Of a DNA stretch of 64,000 bases, positions 9,573-17,645 are shown piece after piece. The number at the start of each line of letters is the position of its first letter. Positions within the stretch are counted from its first letter, which is position 1. The stretch comes from Nocardia colli (lineage in GTDB: Bacteria; Actinomycetota; Actinomycetes; Mycobacteriales; Mycobacteriaceae), in assembly GCF_008704205.1 (NCBI RefSeq), contig NZ_VXLC01000003.1, positions 372,001 through 436,000 of the forward strand. The letters are read 5' to 3'. The notes under the pieces are model-generated. The model was not told the origin of the DNA and did no database searches. It saw nothing but the letters and a program-made list of their open reading frames with translations. The position numbers and the translations under genes are program-made.

Positions 9573-10026
9573 CTGTGACACCCTTATCACCTGACTTGCT
9601 GTGGTCGAGAAGGTCGGGAAATACCGACTACTCCGCGACCTTAGGTATGCGGCGGAGGGTGTCTAAGCGAGCGTTCCGGGGCATGGAACATCGGTCGGGC
9701 GAACGGAATTCGGCTCGATGTGCGCGAATTGCCACGAAATCGGCTATGTGGGTGGATAAACCCTGGCGTACTGAACTCGAGGGTGCGACATTAGTTGTGT
9801 AGTTGCGATACAGCGCTCTGCACGGTGTACGTGCAAACCCTATGTGGAAGTGCCGTTTCGCGTAGTCCGTGACGTAAAGTCCGGATTCGCGGGCTCGGGA
9901 ACAGGCCTTTCATAAGGGAGTTGCGGATGTTGATTCCATCGCGGTCACCCAGCGTGCTCAGCGGTATGTGCAATTATCCAGCGCGGTCGCCGAGTGCGGC
10001 AGTTCGCCGAGTCGAGATCCGGTCCG
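9573..10026. other. Intergenic region upstream of IclR regulator
   Basis: About 450 bases between the DUF5988-like gene (minus) and the IclR gene (plus), less GC-rich than its surroundings. Seen here: a short inverted repeat GTCGG-N6-CCGAC near 9612-9627, and a 36-codon leader ORF (listed separately) ending at the IclR start. No other convincing gene or RNA. Confidence 0.6.
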
Positions 10027-10034
10027 ATGTCTGA
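9927..10034 (+). CDS. Possible 35-residue leader peptide overlapping iclR start
   Basis: ATG 9927 is preceded by AAGGGAG at good spacing. The frame runs 35 codons (begins MLIPSRSPSVLSG) and stops with TGA at 10032-10034, so its end overlaps the IclR ATG at 10027 by 8 bases. The layout suggests translational coupling. No family recognised; it could be a chance ORF. Confidence 0.4.
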   Translation: MLIPSRSPSVLSGMCNYPARSPSAAVRRVEIRSDV

Positions 10035-10818
10035 GTCGCTGGAGGCCGACAATCTGGTGAGCCGGGCGGCGCGGGTACTGGATCTGCTGGGGGATCAGGC
10101 GAGCCCGGTCGCGCTGTCGAATATCGCTCGATGGGCCGGAATACCGAAGACCACGGTGTGGCGGCTGCTCCGGATTCTCAGCGCGAACGGCCTGGTCGAG
10201 CGGCAGGACGTCGGATATGTCGTCGGACCCCGGCTGGTGCACATCGCGGCACTGCCGGAGGACCACGAGCTGCTGCGCGCCTCGGCCGTGCCGTTCCTGG
10301 TCGATCTGCACGTGCGAACCGGGGCGATGGTGTCGCTCGGCGTGCTGGCCGGCTCGGAGGTGCGCTACCTCGAACGGATCTACGGGCACCTCGCGGCGCG
10401 GACGCCGTCCTACGGGCGTTCCTTCGCGCCCGCCCACTGCACCGCGATCGGCAAGGTCCTGCTGGCCTACAGTCCGGACCGGCCGTTGGAGCTGACCCGG
10501 CCCGGCGCGCTGATCCCGGTCACGCCGCGATCGATCACCGATATCGACGAACTGAGCGCGCAGCTGCAGGCCGCTCGCGACCTCGGAATCGCGGTCAACG
10601 ACGGGGAATTCGTGCGTGGCGTGCGCTGTGTCGCCTGCCCGGTGCTGGAGGGGCATCAGCGGCGGCCGATCGCGGCGGTGGCCATCGGCGACACGGCCTC
10701 GAGTCTCGACGTGGATCGGGCGAGTAAGCAGATCCGGCAGACCGCGTTCGCGGTGTCGGTCGCGGTCCGCGCGGCGGCGAACAGCCGGCGCGGGCACGCC
10801 ATGAGCCGAAGTTGCTGA
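10027..10818 (+). CDS. IclR family transcriptional regulator
   Basis: 263 residues. N-terminal winged helix (VSRAARVLDLLGDQASPVALSNIARWAGIPKTTVWRLLRIL) followed by the IclR effector domain (SYGRSFAPAHCTAIGKVLLAYSP; GIAVNDGEFVRGVRCVACPV). It binds a small organic ligand and represses or activates nearby catabolic genes. ATG 10027 overlaps a short leader ORF; an in-frame GTG at 9994 is an alternative. The downstream neighbour is an SDR dehydrogenase 19 bases away and may be its target. Confidence 0.92.
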   Translation: MSESLEADNLVSRAARVLDLLGDQASPVALSNIARWAGIPKTTVWRLLRILSANGLVERQDVGYVVGPRLVHIAALPEDHELLRASAVPFLVDLHVRTGAMVSLGVLAGSEVRYLERIYGHLAARTPSYGRSFAPAHCTAIGKVLLAYSPDRPLELTRPGALIPVTPRSITDIDELSAQLQAARDLGIAVNDGEFVRGVRCVACPVLEGHQRRPIAAVAIGDTASSLDVDRASKQIRQTAFAVSVAVRAAANSRRGHAMSRSC

Positions 10819-10837
10819 GCGATGAGATGATCTGCGC

Positions 10838-11605
10838 ATGGATGCGGGTGTGCGGCGGGTGGCGTTGGTGACCGGAAGTTCGCGCGGACTGGGGCGCGCG
10901 ATCGCGCTGCGGTTGGCGCGGGATGGAATGGCGTTGGCGGTCAACGGATTACGTGAGAGTGCGGCGGCGTGTGCGGTGGTCGGCACGATTCGGGACGAGG
11001 GCGGCGTCGCGGATCTGTTCGCCGCGGACGTGACCGACGCGGATCAGGTAGCGGGGCTGGTCGATTCGGTCGGGGAGCGGCTGGGACCCATCGAGGTGCT
11101 GGTGTTGAACGCGACCGGCCCGCAGCCGGGCTCCGCGATCACCGACACCGGGTGGGAAGATCACCTGGCGCAGCTGGCGTTCTTCGTGAAGAGCCCGGTT
11201 CTGTTCGGGCGCACGGTGATTCCGGGGATGCAGGAGCGGCGATTCGGCCGGGTCGTCACCATTGATTCCGAGGTCGCGCATCGGCCGCCGCCCGGGCACT
11301 CGCCCTACGCGGTGGCGAAGAACGCGCAGATCGGTGTCGCGACCAGTTGGGCGCGCGAGCTGGCGCCGTTCGGCATCACCGTCAATAGTGTTGCGCCGGG
11401 CTATATCCCGTTCGAGCGGCACGACGAGCGACAGCTGGAAGTCGCGGACATGGACACCGCGGGTTACCTCGCGTCGGTCCCGGTCGGTCGGATGGGGACC
11501 GTCGAGGACATCGCGCACGAGGTCAGCTTCCTCGCCTCCGACGGCGCGGGATTCGTCACCGGACAGCGCATCGTGGTCGACGGTGGACGCGCGCTCGGCG
11601 CCTGA
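10838..11605 (+). CDS. SDR family oxidoreductase (FabG-like)
   Basis: 255-residue classical short-chain dehydrogenase. NAD(P)-binding TGSSRGLGRAI, NATG in the VLVLNATGP segment, catalytic Ser in VVTIDSE and catalytic YAVAK, and a C-terminal FVTGQRIVVDGG. It oxidises or reduces a hydroxyl/keto group. Probably forms a unit with the IclR gene just upstream. Substrate unknown. Confidence 0.9.
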   Translation: MDAGVRRVALVTGSSRGLGRAIALRLARDGMALAVNGLRESAAACAVVGTIRDEGGVADLFAADVTDADQVAGLVDSVGERLGPIEVLVLNATGPQPGSAITDTGWEDHLAQLAFFVKSPVLFGRTVIPGMQERRFGRVVTIDSEVAHRPPPGHSPYAVAKNAQIGVATSWARELAPFGITVNSVAPGYIPFERHDERQLEVADMDTAGYLASVPVGRMGTVEDIAHEVSFLASDGAGFVTGQRIVVDGGRALGA

Positions 11606-11893
11606 ACCGCGGCCGCACCGGACCGAATTGTCACACAGATGTGTCGCCGATCCGGACACTTGTTCACCTGGTCGTGGCCTTGCCGCACGATGCTGTATGG
11701 AGGCAGGCAAGCCGTGCGGCGCCGACTTCCGCTACCCGCTGTCATCGGCCGCGGCCTGGCAGGCGACAGTTAGGGCCATCAGAACACCACTGCTAACAGG
11801 ATGCGCAGGCGCCCCGTGGTAACAGGAAGATCTACCGGCTCGGCGGCACCGGGATTCGTCGCGACGACGAGTACGGTCGCGGACGTGTTGGAC

Positions 11894-13030
11894 ATGGATC
11901 CGGGCGAACAGAGCGCCGCGCAATCGGCGACGACGACCCGGCCGATGAAGCGAGGCAGCGAGTACGCGGTGCTGTTGCGCCGGGTGCGCGACGCGGGACT
12001 GCTGGACCGGCAACTGCGGTACTACCTCGGCAAGACGGCGATCGTCGTCGGCGCGTTCGTCGCGGGGTGGGCAGCGTTCTTCCTGCTAGGCGACTCGTGG
12101 TGGCAGTTGGCCGTGGCGGTATTCCTGGCGGCGGTGTTCGCCCAGTTCGCCTTCCTCGGGCACGACGCGGGGCATCGGCAGATCTTCGGCACCCGGCGGG
12201 CCAACTACCTGTACGGGGTGCTCGCGGGCAATCTCGCGATCGGGCTGAGCATCGGGTGGTGGACCAGCAACCACAATCGGCATCACGCGCATCCGAACAC
12301 CGAGGGCGCCGATCCCGACATCATGGGCATCCTGGCCCACTCCGATGGCCGGGCGCGGACCGGTAAAGGATTCCGGCGCTTCATCTTCCGGCACCAGGGC
12401 TGGCTGTTCTTCCCGATGCTGCTGCTGGAGGCGGGCAGCCTGCACTTCTCGAGTGTCCGGGCGGTGTTCAAGTGGCCGATTCCCAACCGGGTCTGGGAAG
12501 GTGTGCTGCTCGCCGCGCACTTCGCCGGCTATCTCGCCGCGGTGTTCCTCGTGCTCTCGCCGGGGAAAGCGGTCGTGTTCATCCTGGTTCAGCAGGGGCT
12601 GTTCGGGTTCTACATGGGGTGCACGTTCGCGCCGAACCACAAGGGGATGGCCGTCCTGGCCGAGGACGACGCCACCGACTTCCTCCGCCGGCAGGTGCTC
12701 ACCTCGCGCAATGTGCGCGGCAGTCTGCTGGTCGACACCGCGCTGGGCGGTCTGAACTACCAGATCGAACACCACCTGTTCCCGTCCATGCCGCGAGCCA
12801 ATCTGCGCCGGGCACAACCGATCGTGATCGAGTTCTGCGCCGAGATCGGGGTGCCCTATTGCCAGACCGGACTCTTCGACTCGTATGCCCAAGCGCTACA
12901 ACACCTGCACAGCGTCGGTAAGGCGACGCGGCCGGTACTGTCGGAACCGCTGGCGCTGGGCGGACTTTCTGGGGACACTGTTCCCATCTGCGGGGACGTT
13001 CCCGACGGCAACACGAAAATATCCACCTGA
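11894..13030 (+). CDS. Membrane fatty acid desaturase (acyl-CoA/linoleoyl-CoA type)
   Basis: 378 residues from ATG 11894 (the open frame begins at 11801). Three histidine boxes typical of membrane di-iron desaturases: HDAGH, HNRHHAHPN and QIEHHLFP, with hydrophobic helices around residues 40-90 and 200-240. Related to mycobacterial DesA3-type stearoyl-CoA desaturases and front-end desaturases; the terminal Q-x-x-HH box fits both. It introduces a cis double bond into a fatty acyl chain using electrons from a reductase not seen nearby. The 288 bases upstream hold no clear gene. Confidence 0.9.
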   Translation: MDPGEQSAAQSATTTRPMKRGSEYAVLLRRVRDAGLLDRQLRYYLGKTAIVVGAFVAGWAAFFLLGDSWWQLAVAVFLAAVFAQFAFLGHDAGHRQIFGTRRANYLYGVLAGNLAIGLSIGWWTSNHNRHHAHPNTEGADPDIMGILAHSDGRARTGKGFRRFIFRHQGWLFFPMLLLEAGSLHFSSVRAVFKWPIPNRVWEGVLLAAHFAGYLAAVFLVLSPGKAVVFILVQQGLFGFYMGCTFAPNHKGMAVLAEDDATDFLRRQVLTSRNVRGSLLVDTALGGLNYQIEHHLFPSMPRANLRRAQPIVIEFCAEIGVPYCQTGLFDSYAQALQHLHSVGKATRPVLSEPLALGGLSGDTVPICGDVPDGNTKIST

Positions 13031-13115
13031 AGAAAAGACAGCCATCGGCGCTCAAACGGACACCGGGCGCCATCGCCGACCGGGCCTCGGTCCGGCAGTG
13101 AACACGGAGTACACG

Positions 13116-14021
13116 ATGTTATCGCGATGGAAGAACACCGCCGCATGCGCGGCAGCGATGGTCACGGCCGCCCTACCGGTCAGTGTCGCGTCGACCGCGC
13201 AGGCCGCCCCGCAGGACTGCCCCGACATGTATGTGGTTGCGGTTCCCGGCACCTGGGAGACCTCCAATTCCGACCCGGGCAAGGGGATGCTCGCGGGGGT
13301 CGCCGACAACCTGCCGGGCAATGTCCGGACCGACTACGTCGTCTACCCGGCGACCGCGTTCCCGTGGGAAGGCGACGTCTACGGCAGGTCCAAGGGCGAG
13401 GCCATCGACCATGCGCGCGGCCTGGTCGCCACCATGGCGCAGCACTGCGACAACACTCGATTCGCGCTGCTCGGTTACAGCCAGGGCGCCGACGCCGCCG
13501 GTGACCTCGCCGCGGAGATCGGCACGGGCCTCGGCGTGGTGTCGCCGAACCGCGTCGCCCTGGTCGGGCTCATCTCCGATCCGCGTCGCTCGCCGACCGA
13601 CACGCTGATCGGCCCGCCCGTCGCGGGTGCGGGTGCGGGTGGCCCGCGCATCGGCGGCTTCGGCTGGCTCAGCCCGCAGACCTACACGTTCTGCGCCGCG
13701 GGCGATCTGTACTGCGCGACTCCCGACGGCGACTTCGCCGCGCGGTTCGCCGGCCTGTTCGCCCAGATGTCGAACCCGAACCCGGCGCTGTTCGGCAGCT
13801 ACCAGCAGCAGGCCAACTCGCTCATCGCCGACGCCCTGGCCGCCGGCGGTCTCGGCCTGCTCGCCGACCAGCTCAACAACTCGGCCTACGAGGAGCGCAA
13901 GCGTCAGGTCGACGACTTCCTGAAGTCCGGCATCCACCAGAGCTACCCCGGCTACCCGATCGGCGGCGGTGCCACCCCGCTGACCTGGCTGCGGCAGCGA
14001 CTGATCGAAGCGTCCCGCTGA
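13116..14021 (+). CDS. Secreted cutinase family esterase
   Basis: 301 residues from ATG 13116. Sec signal peptide ending ...STAQAAPQDC, then a cutinase alpha/beta hydrolase fold: VVAVPGTWETS, nucleophile elbow GYSQGADAA, and a Cys-paired acid-residue loop FCAAGDLYCATPDG. It is longer than the usual culp proteins (about 220 residues) because of a C-terminal extension ending in PIGGGATPLTWL. Members hydrolyse lipid esters, and such secreted esterases are characteristic of mycolic-acid actinobacteria. Confidence 0.92.
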   Translation: MLSRWKNTAACAAAMVTAALPVSVASTAQAAPQDCPDMYVVAVPGTWETSNSDPGKGMLAGVADNLPGNVRTDYVVYPATAFPWEGDVYGRSKGEAIDHARGLVATMAQHCDNTRFALLGYSQGADAAGDLAAEIGTGLGVVSPNRVALVGLISDPRRSPTDTLIGPPVAGAGAGGPRIGGFGWLSPQTYTFCAAGDLYCATPDGDFAARFAGLFAQMSNPNPALFGSYQQQANSLIADALAAGGLGLLADQLNNSAYEERKRQVDDFLKSGIHQSYPGYPIGGGATPLTWLRQRLIEASR

Positions 14022-14025
14022 GCCG

Positions 14026-14057
14026 GCGGTCCGGCGGCTACTCGGCCGCCGGACCGC
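14026..14057. terminator. GC-rich stem-loop between convergent genes
   Basis: 13-bp perfect stem (GCGGTCCGGCGGC and its complement) with a 6-base loop, between the cutinase and cutC stops. No T-run, but well placed as a bidirectional terminator. Confidence 0.75.
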
Positions 14058-14063
14058 ACCCAC

Positions 14064-14789
14064 TCAGTGCCGGCCGCGGACCAGTTCGCACAGCGCGGCC
14101 GCCTCTGCGGGGCCGGTGTCGAATCGGTCGAAGCCTTGGGGGACACCGACTCCCGCGAAGAGATCCGCCGCACCGGGCACCGGCGTGCGGACCGCGGCGT
14201 GCACTGCCGATACTCCGGTCGCGCCGATCACCTCGCTGACGTTCGACGGTCGAATACCGCCACCCGCCATCACCTCGATCGCACCGGCGGCCTGCCGCAC
14301 CAGATCCTTGATCACCGCCGCGCCTTCCAGCGCGGAGCGCTGCCTGCCCGAGGTCAGCACGCGAGCGAACCCGAACGCGACCGCCTGGTCCAGCGCCCGC
14401 TGCGAAGACGCACTGACGTCGATCGCCCGATGCAGCGTGACCTCCAGGCCTTCGGCCGCCGCCACGAACGCCTTGTTGATCGGATCGAGCGCACCCGCGA
14501 GATCGAGCGCACCGACCACCACCCCGTCCGCGCCCGCCGCACGAGCCGCCTGAATATCGCGCACCATCAACGAGATCTCGTCGGCCGAGTAGTGAAAGTC
14601 GCCGGCCCGCGGCCGAATCAACACGTGCACTTGGGTTTTCACTGTTCGGGCGACCGCGAATTCGATCAGCGCGAGGCTCGGCGTCAACCCCCCGTCGGAC
14701 AGACCGCCGCACAACTCGATCCGGTCCGCACCCGCCTCTTCGGCGACCCGTACTCCACCAACCGACTCGACACAGATCTCTACACGCAC
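14064..14789 (-). CDS. cutC: CutC family protein (copper homeostasis protein-like)
   Basis: 241-residue TIM-barrel protein. Family features: N-terminal EICVESVGG, AGADRIELCGGLSDGGLTPS, HVLIRPRAGDF, GALDLAGALD, VTLHRAIDVS and VLTSGRQ. CutC was first linked to copper tolerance in E. coli, but its biochemical role is still uncertain. It stands alone on the minus strand with a 137-base upstream region. Confidence 0.93.
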   Translation of the reverse strand: MRVEICVESVGGVRVAEEAGADRIELCGGLSDGGLTPSLALIEFAVARTVKTQVHVLIRPRAGDFHYSADEISLMVRDIQAARAAGADGVVVGALDLAGALDPINKAFVAAAEGLEVTLHRAIDVSASSQRALDQAVAFGFARVLTSGRQRSALEGAAVIKDLVRQAAGAIEVMAGGGIRPSNVSEVIGATGVSAVHAAVRTPVPGAADLFAGVGVPQGFDRFDTGPAEAAALCELVRGRH

Positions 14790-14926
14790 ATCAGCGAGTA
14801 TCCACGTCGCTACGGAATGTGCTTACCCAGACCGCGTCATGCCGGGTCATTGCGCTGCACGCCGGCGTTACTCGCGGTGCTGGTTACGGTGCGCGAGTGG
14901 GCGGACGCTGCGGTCCGCCGCGCCGG

Positions 14927-15532
14927 CTAGTTCCCGGACGGATTGCGGGTGAAGCGTACGGTGTCGTGCCACCGGTTTCCGGTCGCGTCGAGCAAGGTAA
15001 AGCCTTCCGGCTCAACGAGTTCCCGCAGCCGGGCCACGCTCAGCCGGTCCGGGTCGGGGAAGTGTTCGAAGAAGGCGAGTTGGCCGCCGGTCTTGAGGAT
15101 GCGGGCGAGCGAGCGGATGCAGGCAGGCTTGTCCGGGACCTCGCCGATCACGGCCGCGAGGAACGCGACATCGAAGGTCTTGTCCGGAAAGGGCAGGCCC
15201 GCGCCGGCGTCACCGCTGTGAAAGCCGACGTTGGTGTATCCGGCGGCCTCCAGCTTGTGCCGCGCCTTGTCGAGCATCTGCGGCTGGAGGTCGAACAGCT
15301 CGAGCCTGCCGTCAGTGAGTTCGCGGGCCAGTTCGAGACTGTAGAAACCAGGCCCGGGGCCGAGCTCCAGGACCTGGTCGGTAGGGGTCAGTTCGAGTTG
15401 GTCGACGGTGTCGCGGGGGTTCGTGAAGAGCCGTCGTACGGGGTTGTCCAGTAGGAACGCGGCCTGATGCGGATAGGGGAAGTCGCCTCGACGGGTTTGT
15501 CGGAGCAGGGTGTCCAGCCAGGTGGTCGTCAT
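14927..15532 (-). CDS. Class I SAM-dependent methyltransferase
   Basis: 201 residues from the ATG at 15532 (4 residues longer if an upstream ATG is used). SAM-binding motif I is VLELGPGPGFYSLEL, followed by LFDLQPQMLDKARH and a VAFLAAVIGEVPDK motif. The UbiE/Methyltransf_11 family has many substrates, so the target cannot be named. It is transcribed away from a second methyltransferase, and the shared upstream region carries two iron-box-like repeats. Confidence 0.88.
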   Translation of the reverse strand: MTTTWLDTLLRQTRRGDFPYPHQAAFLLDNPVRRLFTNPRDTVDQLELTPTDQVLELGPGPGFYSLELARELTDGRLELFDLQPQMLDKARHKLEAAGYTNVGFHSGDAGAGLPFPDKTFDVAFLAAVIGEVPDKPACIRSLARILKTGGQLAFFEHFPDPDRLSVARLRELVEPEGFTLLDATGNRWHDTVRFTRNPSGN

Positions 15533-15553
15533 ATGCGCCTCCAAGAGGGAGTG

Positions 15554-15569
15554 GTAAGGGTTACCTTAC
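15554..15569. promoter_or_regulatory. DtxR/IdeR-type iron box candidate 1
   Basis: 16-bp inverted repeat GTAAGG-GTTA-CCTTAC, 22 bases upstream of the minus-strand methyltransferase. It matches the AGG-N4-CCT core of DtxR/IdeR/DmdR operators. Confidence 0.6.
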
Positions 15570-15632
15570 TTTGCGGGATCCCGTTGCGCTACAACGTCGA
15601 TTCGCCAGTCGCGGACAATCGCTCATAGACAC

Positions 15633-15648
15633 CTTAGGTGACCCTAAG
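15633..15648. promoter_or_regulatory. DtxR/IdeR-type iron box candidate 2
   Basis: 16-bp inverted repeat CTTAGG-TGAC-CCTAAG, 14 bases upstream of the plus-strand methyltransferase start. It contains TTAGG-N4-CCTAA, as in known actinobacterial iron boxes. Confidence 0.65.
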
Positions 15649-15661
15649 TTACGCTGCGCGA

Positions 15662-16471
15662 GTGGCTGAAACGGTATCGCTGGGCGAAGTTCAGGAAACA
15701 CTGCTGATCCCGTTGTACGGGCGTGCTCGCGACGCCCGGCAACGCCGGAGCGTGCTGAGCGACCGCAAGGCAATCGAACTGGTGGAGTCGATCGACTACG
15801 ACTTCGAGAAGTTCCGCGGGCCGTCGCTGGCCGGGTCGGTGCTGCGGGCGTCGATCTTCGACGAGTACGTGCGCGGCTTCCTGCGCGAGCATCCCGAGGG
15901 GACGGTCGTGGACCTGGGCTGCGGGCTGTCGACCCGGTTCGATCGCCTGGACAACGGCCGCCTGCGCTGGTTCGACCTGGACGTCGAGGACACAATGGCG
16001 TTGCGGCGCAAGTTCTTCGACGACGGCGACCGCTACACCATGATCGCCGGATCGCTGTTCGACACCGACTGGTACGCGAAGGTCGCCGAGCGATCTGGTC
16101 CGATATTCATCCTGAGCGAAGCGGTCATGCTCTACTTTCCCGAGGATCAGGTCCACGAGACCTTGCGGCAGATCGCGGCGGCGTTCCCGGCCAGCCCGTT
16201 CGCCTTCGACACCGGCGGCGCGATCATGATGAACAATCAGGACAGCAACCCGGTTTTCAAAGCTGTTCCGGCGCGGATGAAATGGATCTGCGAGGACCCG
16301 GCCACCTTGGCGCGGTACGGGTTACGGCTGCGTGAGTCGCGCACCTTCGCCAGTCCGCAACCGGCGGTCGCCGGTACCTGGCCGGCCCGGTACCGCTTCG
16401 GGCTCAAGGTCATCGGCTGGACGCCGCCCGTAAAGACCTACAAACTCAACCTCTTCACCACTGCCGATTGA
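15662..16471 (+). CDS. SAM-dependent methyltransferase, leucine carboxyl/TcmP-like family
   Basis: 269 residues. LCM/TcmP-type features: N-terminal VQETLLIPLYGRARDARQ, FDEYVRGFLREHP, SAM motif VVDLGCGLSTRF, WFDLDVEDTMALRR, and FILSEAVMLYFPEDQV. Members methylate carboxyl or hydroxyl groups on small molecules, including polyketides. I take GTG 15662 as start, because the next upstream start (GTG 15638) falls inside the iron-box-like palindrome. No clear ribosome site precedes 15662, so the mRNA may be leaderless or nearly so. Confidence 0.87.
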   Translation: MAETVSLGEVQETLLIPLYGRARDARQRRSVLSDRKAIELVESIDYDFEKFRGPSLAGSVLRASIFDEYVRGFLREHPEGTVVDLGCGLSTRFDRLDNGRLRWFDLDVEDTMALRRKFFDDGDRYTMIAGSLFDTDWYAKVAERSGPIFILSEAVMLYFPEDQVHETLRQIAAAFPASPFAFDTGGAIMMNNQDSNPVFKAVPARMKWICEDPATLARYGLRLRESRTFASPQPAVAGTWPARYRFGLKVIGWTPPVKTYKLNLFTTAD

Positions 16472-16607
16472 GGTGAGCGCTCGAGTCGCCAGCGGCAATC
16501 ATTGGGCAACGTCGCTGTGCGGTAGTGGTATTTCGACGGCGCTGCCCACAGATGTGGGGGTTCGGAAAGGGCATCGAAGGGCGGCGAGCGCGGCTAACGT
16601 AGGACGA

Positions 16608-17645
16608 ATGTTGCCTTGGTCTGCCGAACTTGCCGGACGTCTCGACGAACACATCTTCGACAGCACGCTGCTCCGCGACAATCCGTTGAAAGACCCGCAC
16701 GAACGCCCGCTGTGGGTATACGTGCCACCGGGTTACGACGAGGACAGCGATCGCCGGTATCCGTCGATCTACGTAATCCAGGGCTACACCGGCCATATCG
16801 CGATGTGGCGAAACCGGTCGGCGTTCCGGCTTCCGTTCCCGGAGGCCGCCGACGCGATGTTCGCGGCGGGCGAGGCCCCACCGGCGATCGTCGTCTACGT
16901 CGACGCCTGGACCGCTTACGGCGGCAGTCAATTCGTCGACTCGCGCGGCACCGGCCCGTACCACTCCTACCTCTGCAACGAGATCGTCCCCTGGGTGGAC
17001 GCCCACTACCGCACGGTCGCCGACCGCGACCACCGCGCCATCATGGGCAAGAGCAGCGGCGGTTTCGGCGCGATGATCACCCCGATGCTCCGCCCAGACC
17101 TGTTCGGCGCCTTGGCCACCCACGCCGGTGACACCCTCTACGAGTACAGCTATATCCCCGAATTCCCGGTCGCGGTGCGCCACCTGCGCGCCTACGACGG
17201 CGATATCGAGCGCTGGTGGGCGGAGTTCCGGAACCGGGTGGCCTTCACCGAACCCGAAGACATGGTGCTCATCTCGCTCTACGCGGTCGCGGCCTGCTTC
17301 TCCCCGGCCGCGGACGGCCGCCCCGAACTGCCCTTCGACGCCCGCACCGGCGTGCTGAAACCTGAAGTCTGGCAACGCTGGCTGGACTGGGACCCGGTCC
17401 GCATGGTGCCGGTGCACGCCGAGGCGATGCGCTCGATGCGGGCGATCTGGATCGACGGCGGCACCAAGGACGAGTGGTTCCTGGACGTCGGCGGCGAAGC
17501 CTTCCGGCAGGCGCTGCTCGATGCCGGGGTGTCCGCGGACGTCATCAACTTCGAACTGTTCGACGCCGGACACGGCGGCATCGACTACCGCTACCCGATG
17601 TCGCTGGCTTGGCTGGCCAAGCACCTCGATTCGCCTCGAGCCTAG
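16608..17645 (+). CDS. Putative esterase (esterase D/Ag85-like alpha/beta hydrolase)
   Basis: 345 residues from ATG 16608, with AGGAC just upstream. Putative-esterase fold: LWVYVPPGYDEDSDRRYPSIY, then nucleophile elbow MGKSSGGFGAM, with acid and His likely in GTKDEWFLD and DAGHGGIDYRYP. No signal peptide or membrane segment, so probably cytoplasmic. Substrate unknown. The gene ends overlapping the converging ABC exporter gene by 4 bases. Confidence 0.85.
   Translation: MLPWSAELAGRLDEHIFDSTLLRDNPLKDPHERPLWVYVPPGYDEDSDRRYPSIYVIQGYTGHIAMWRNRSAFRLPFPEAADAMFAAGEAPPAIVVYVDAWTAYGGSQFVDSRGTGPYHSYLCNEIVPWVDAHYRTVADRDHRAIMGKSSGGFGAMITPMLRPDLFGALATHAGDTLYEYSYIPEFPVAVRHLRAYDGDIERWWAEFRNRVAFTEPEDMVLISLYAVAACFSPAADGRPELPFDARTGVLKPEVWQRWLDWDPVRMVPVHAEAMRSMRAIWIDGGTKDEWFLDVGGEAFRQALLDAGVSADVINFELFDAGHGGIDYRYPMSLAWLAKHLDSPRA

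Noticed and set aside
11606..11893. N-terminal extension of the desaturase and possible small genes
   Set aside because: The sequence upstream of 11894 lacks family similarity and a clear ribosome site; no convincing gene seen.
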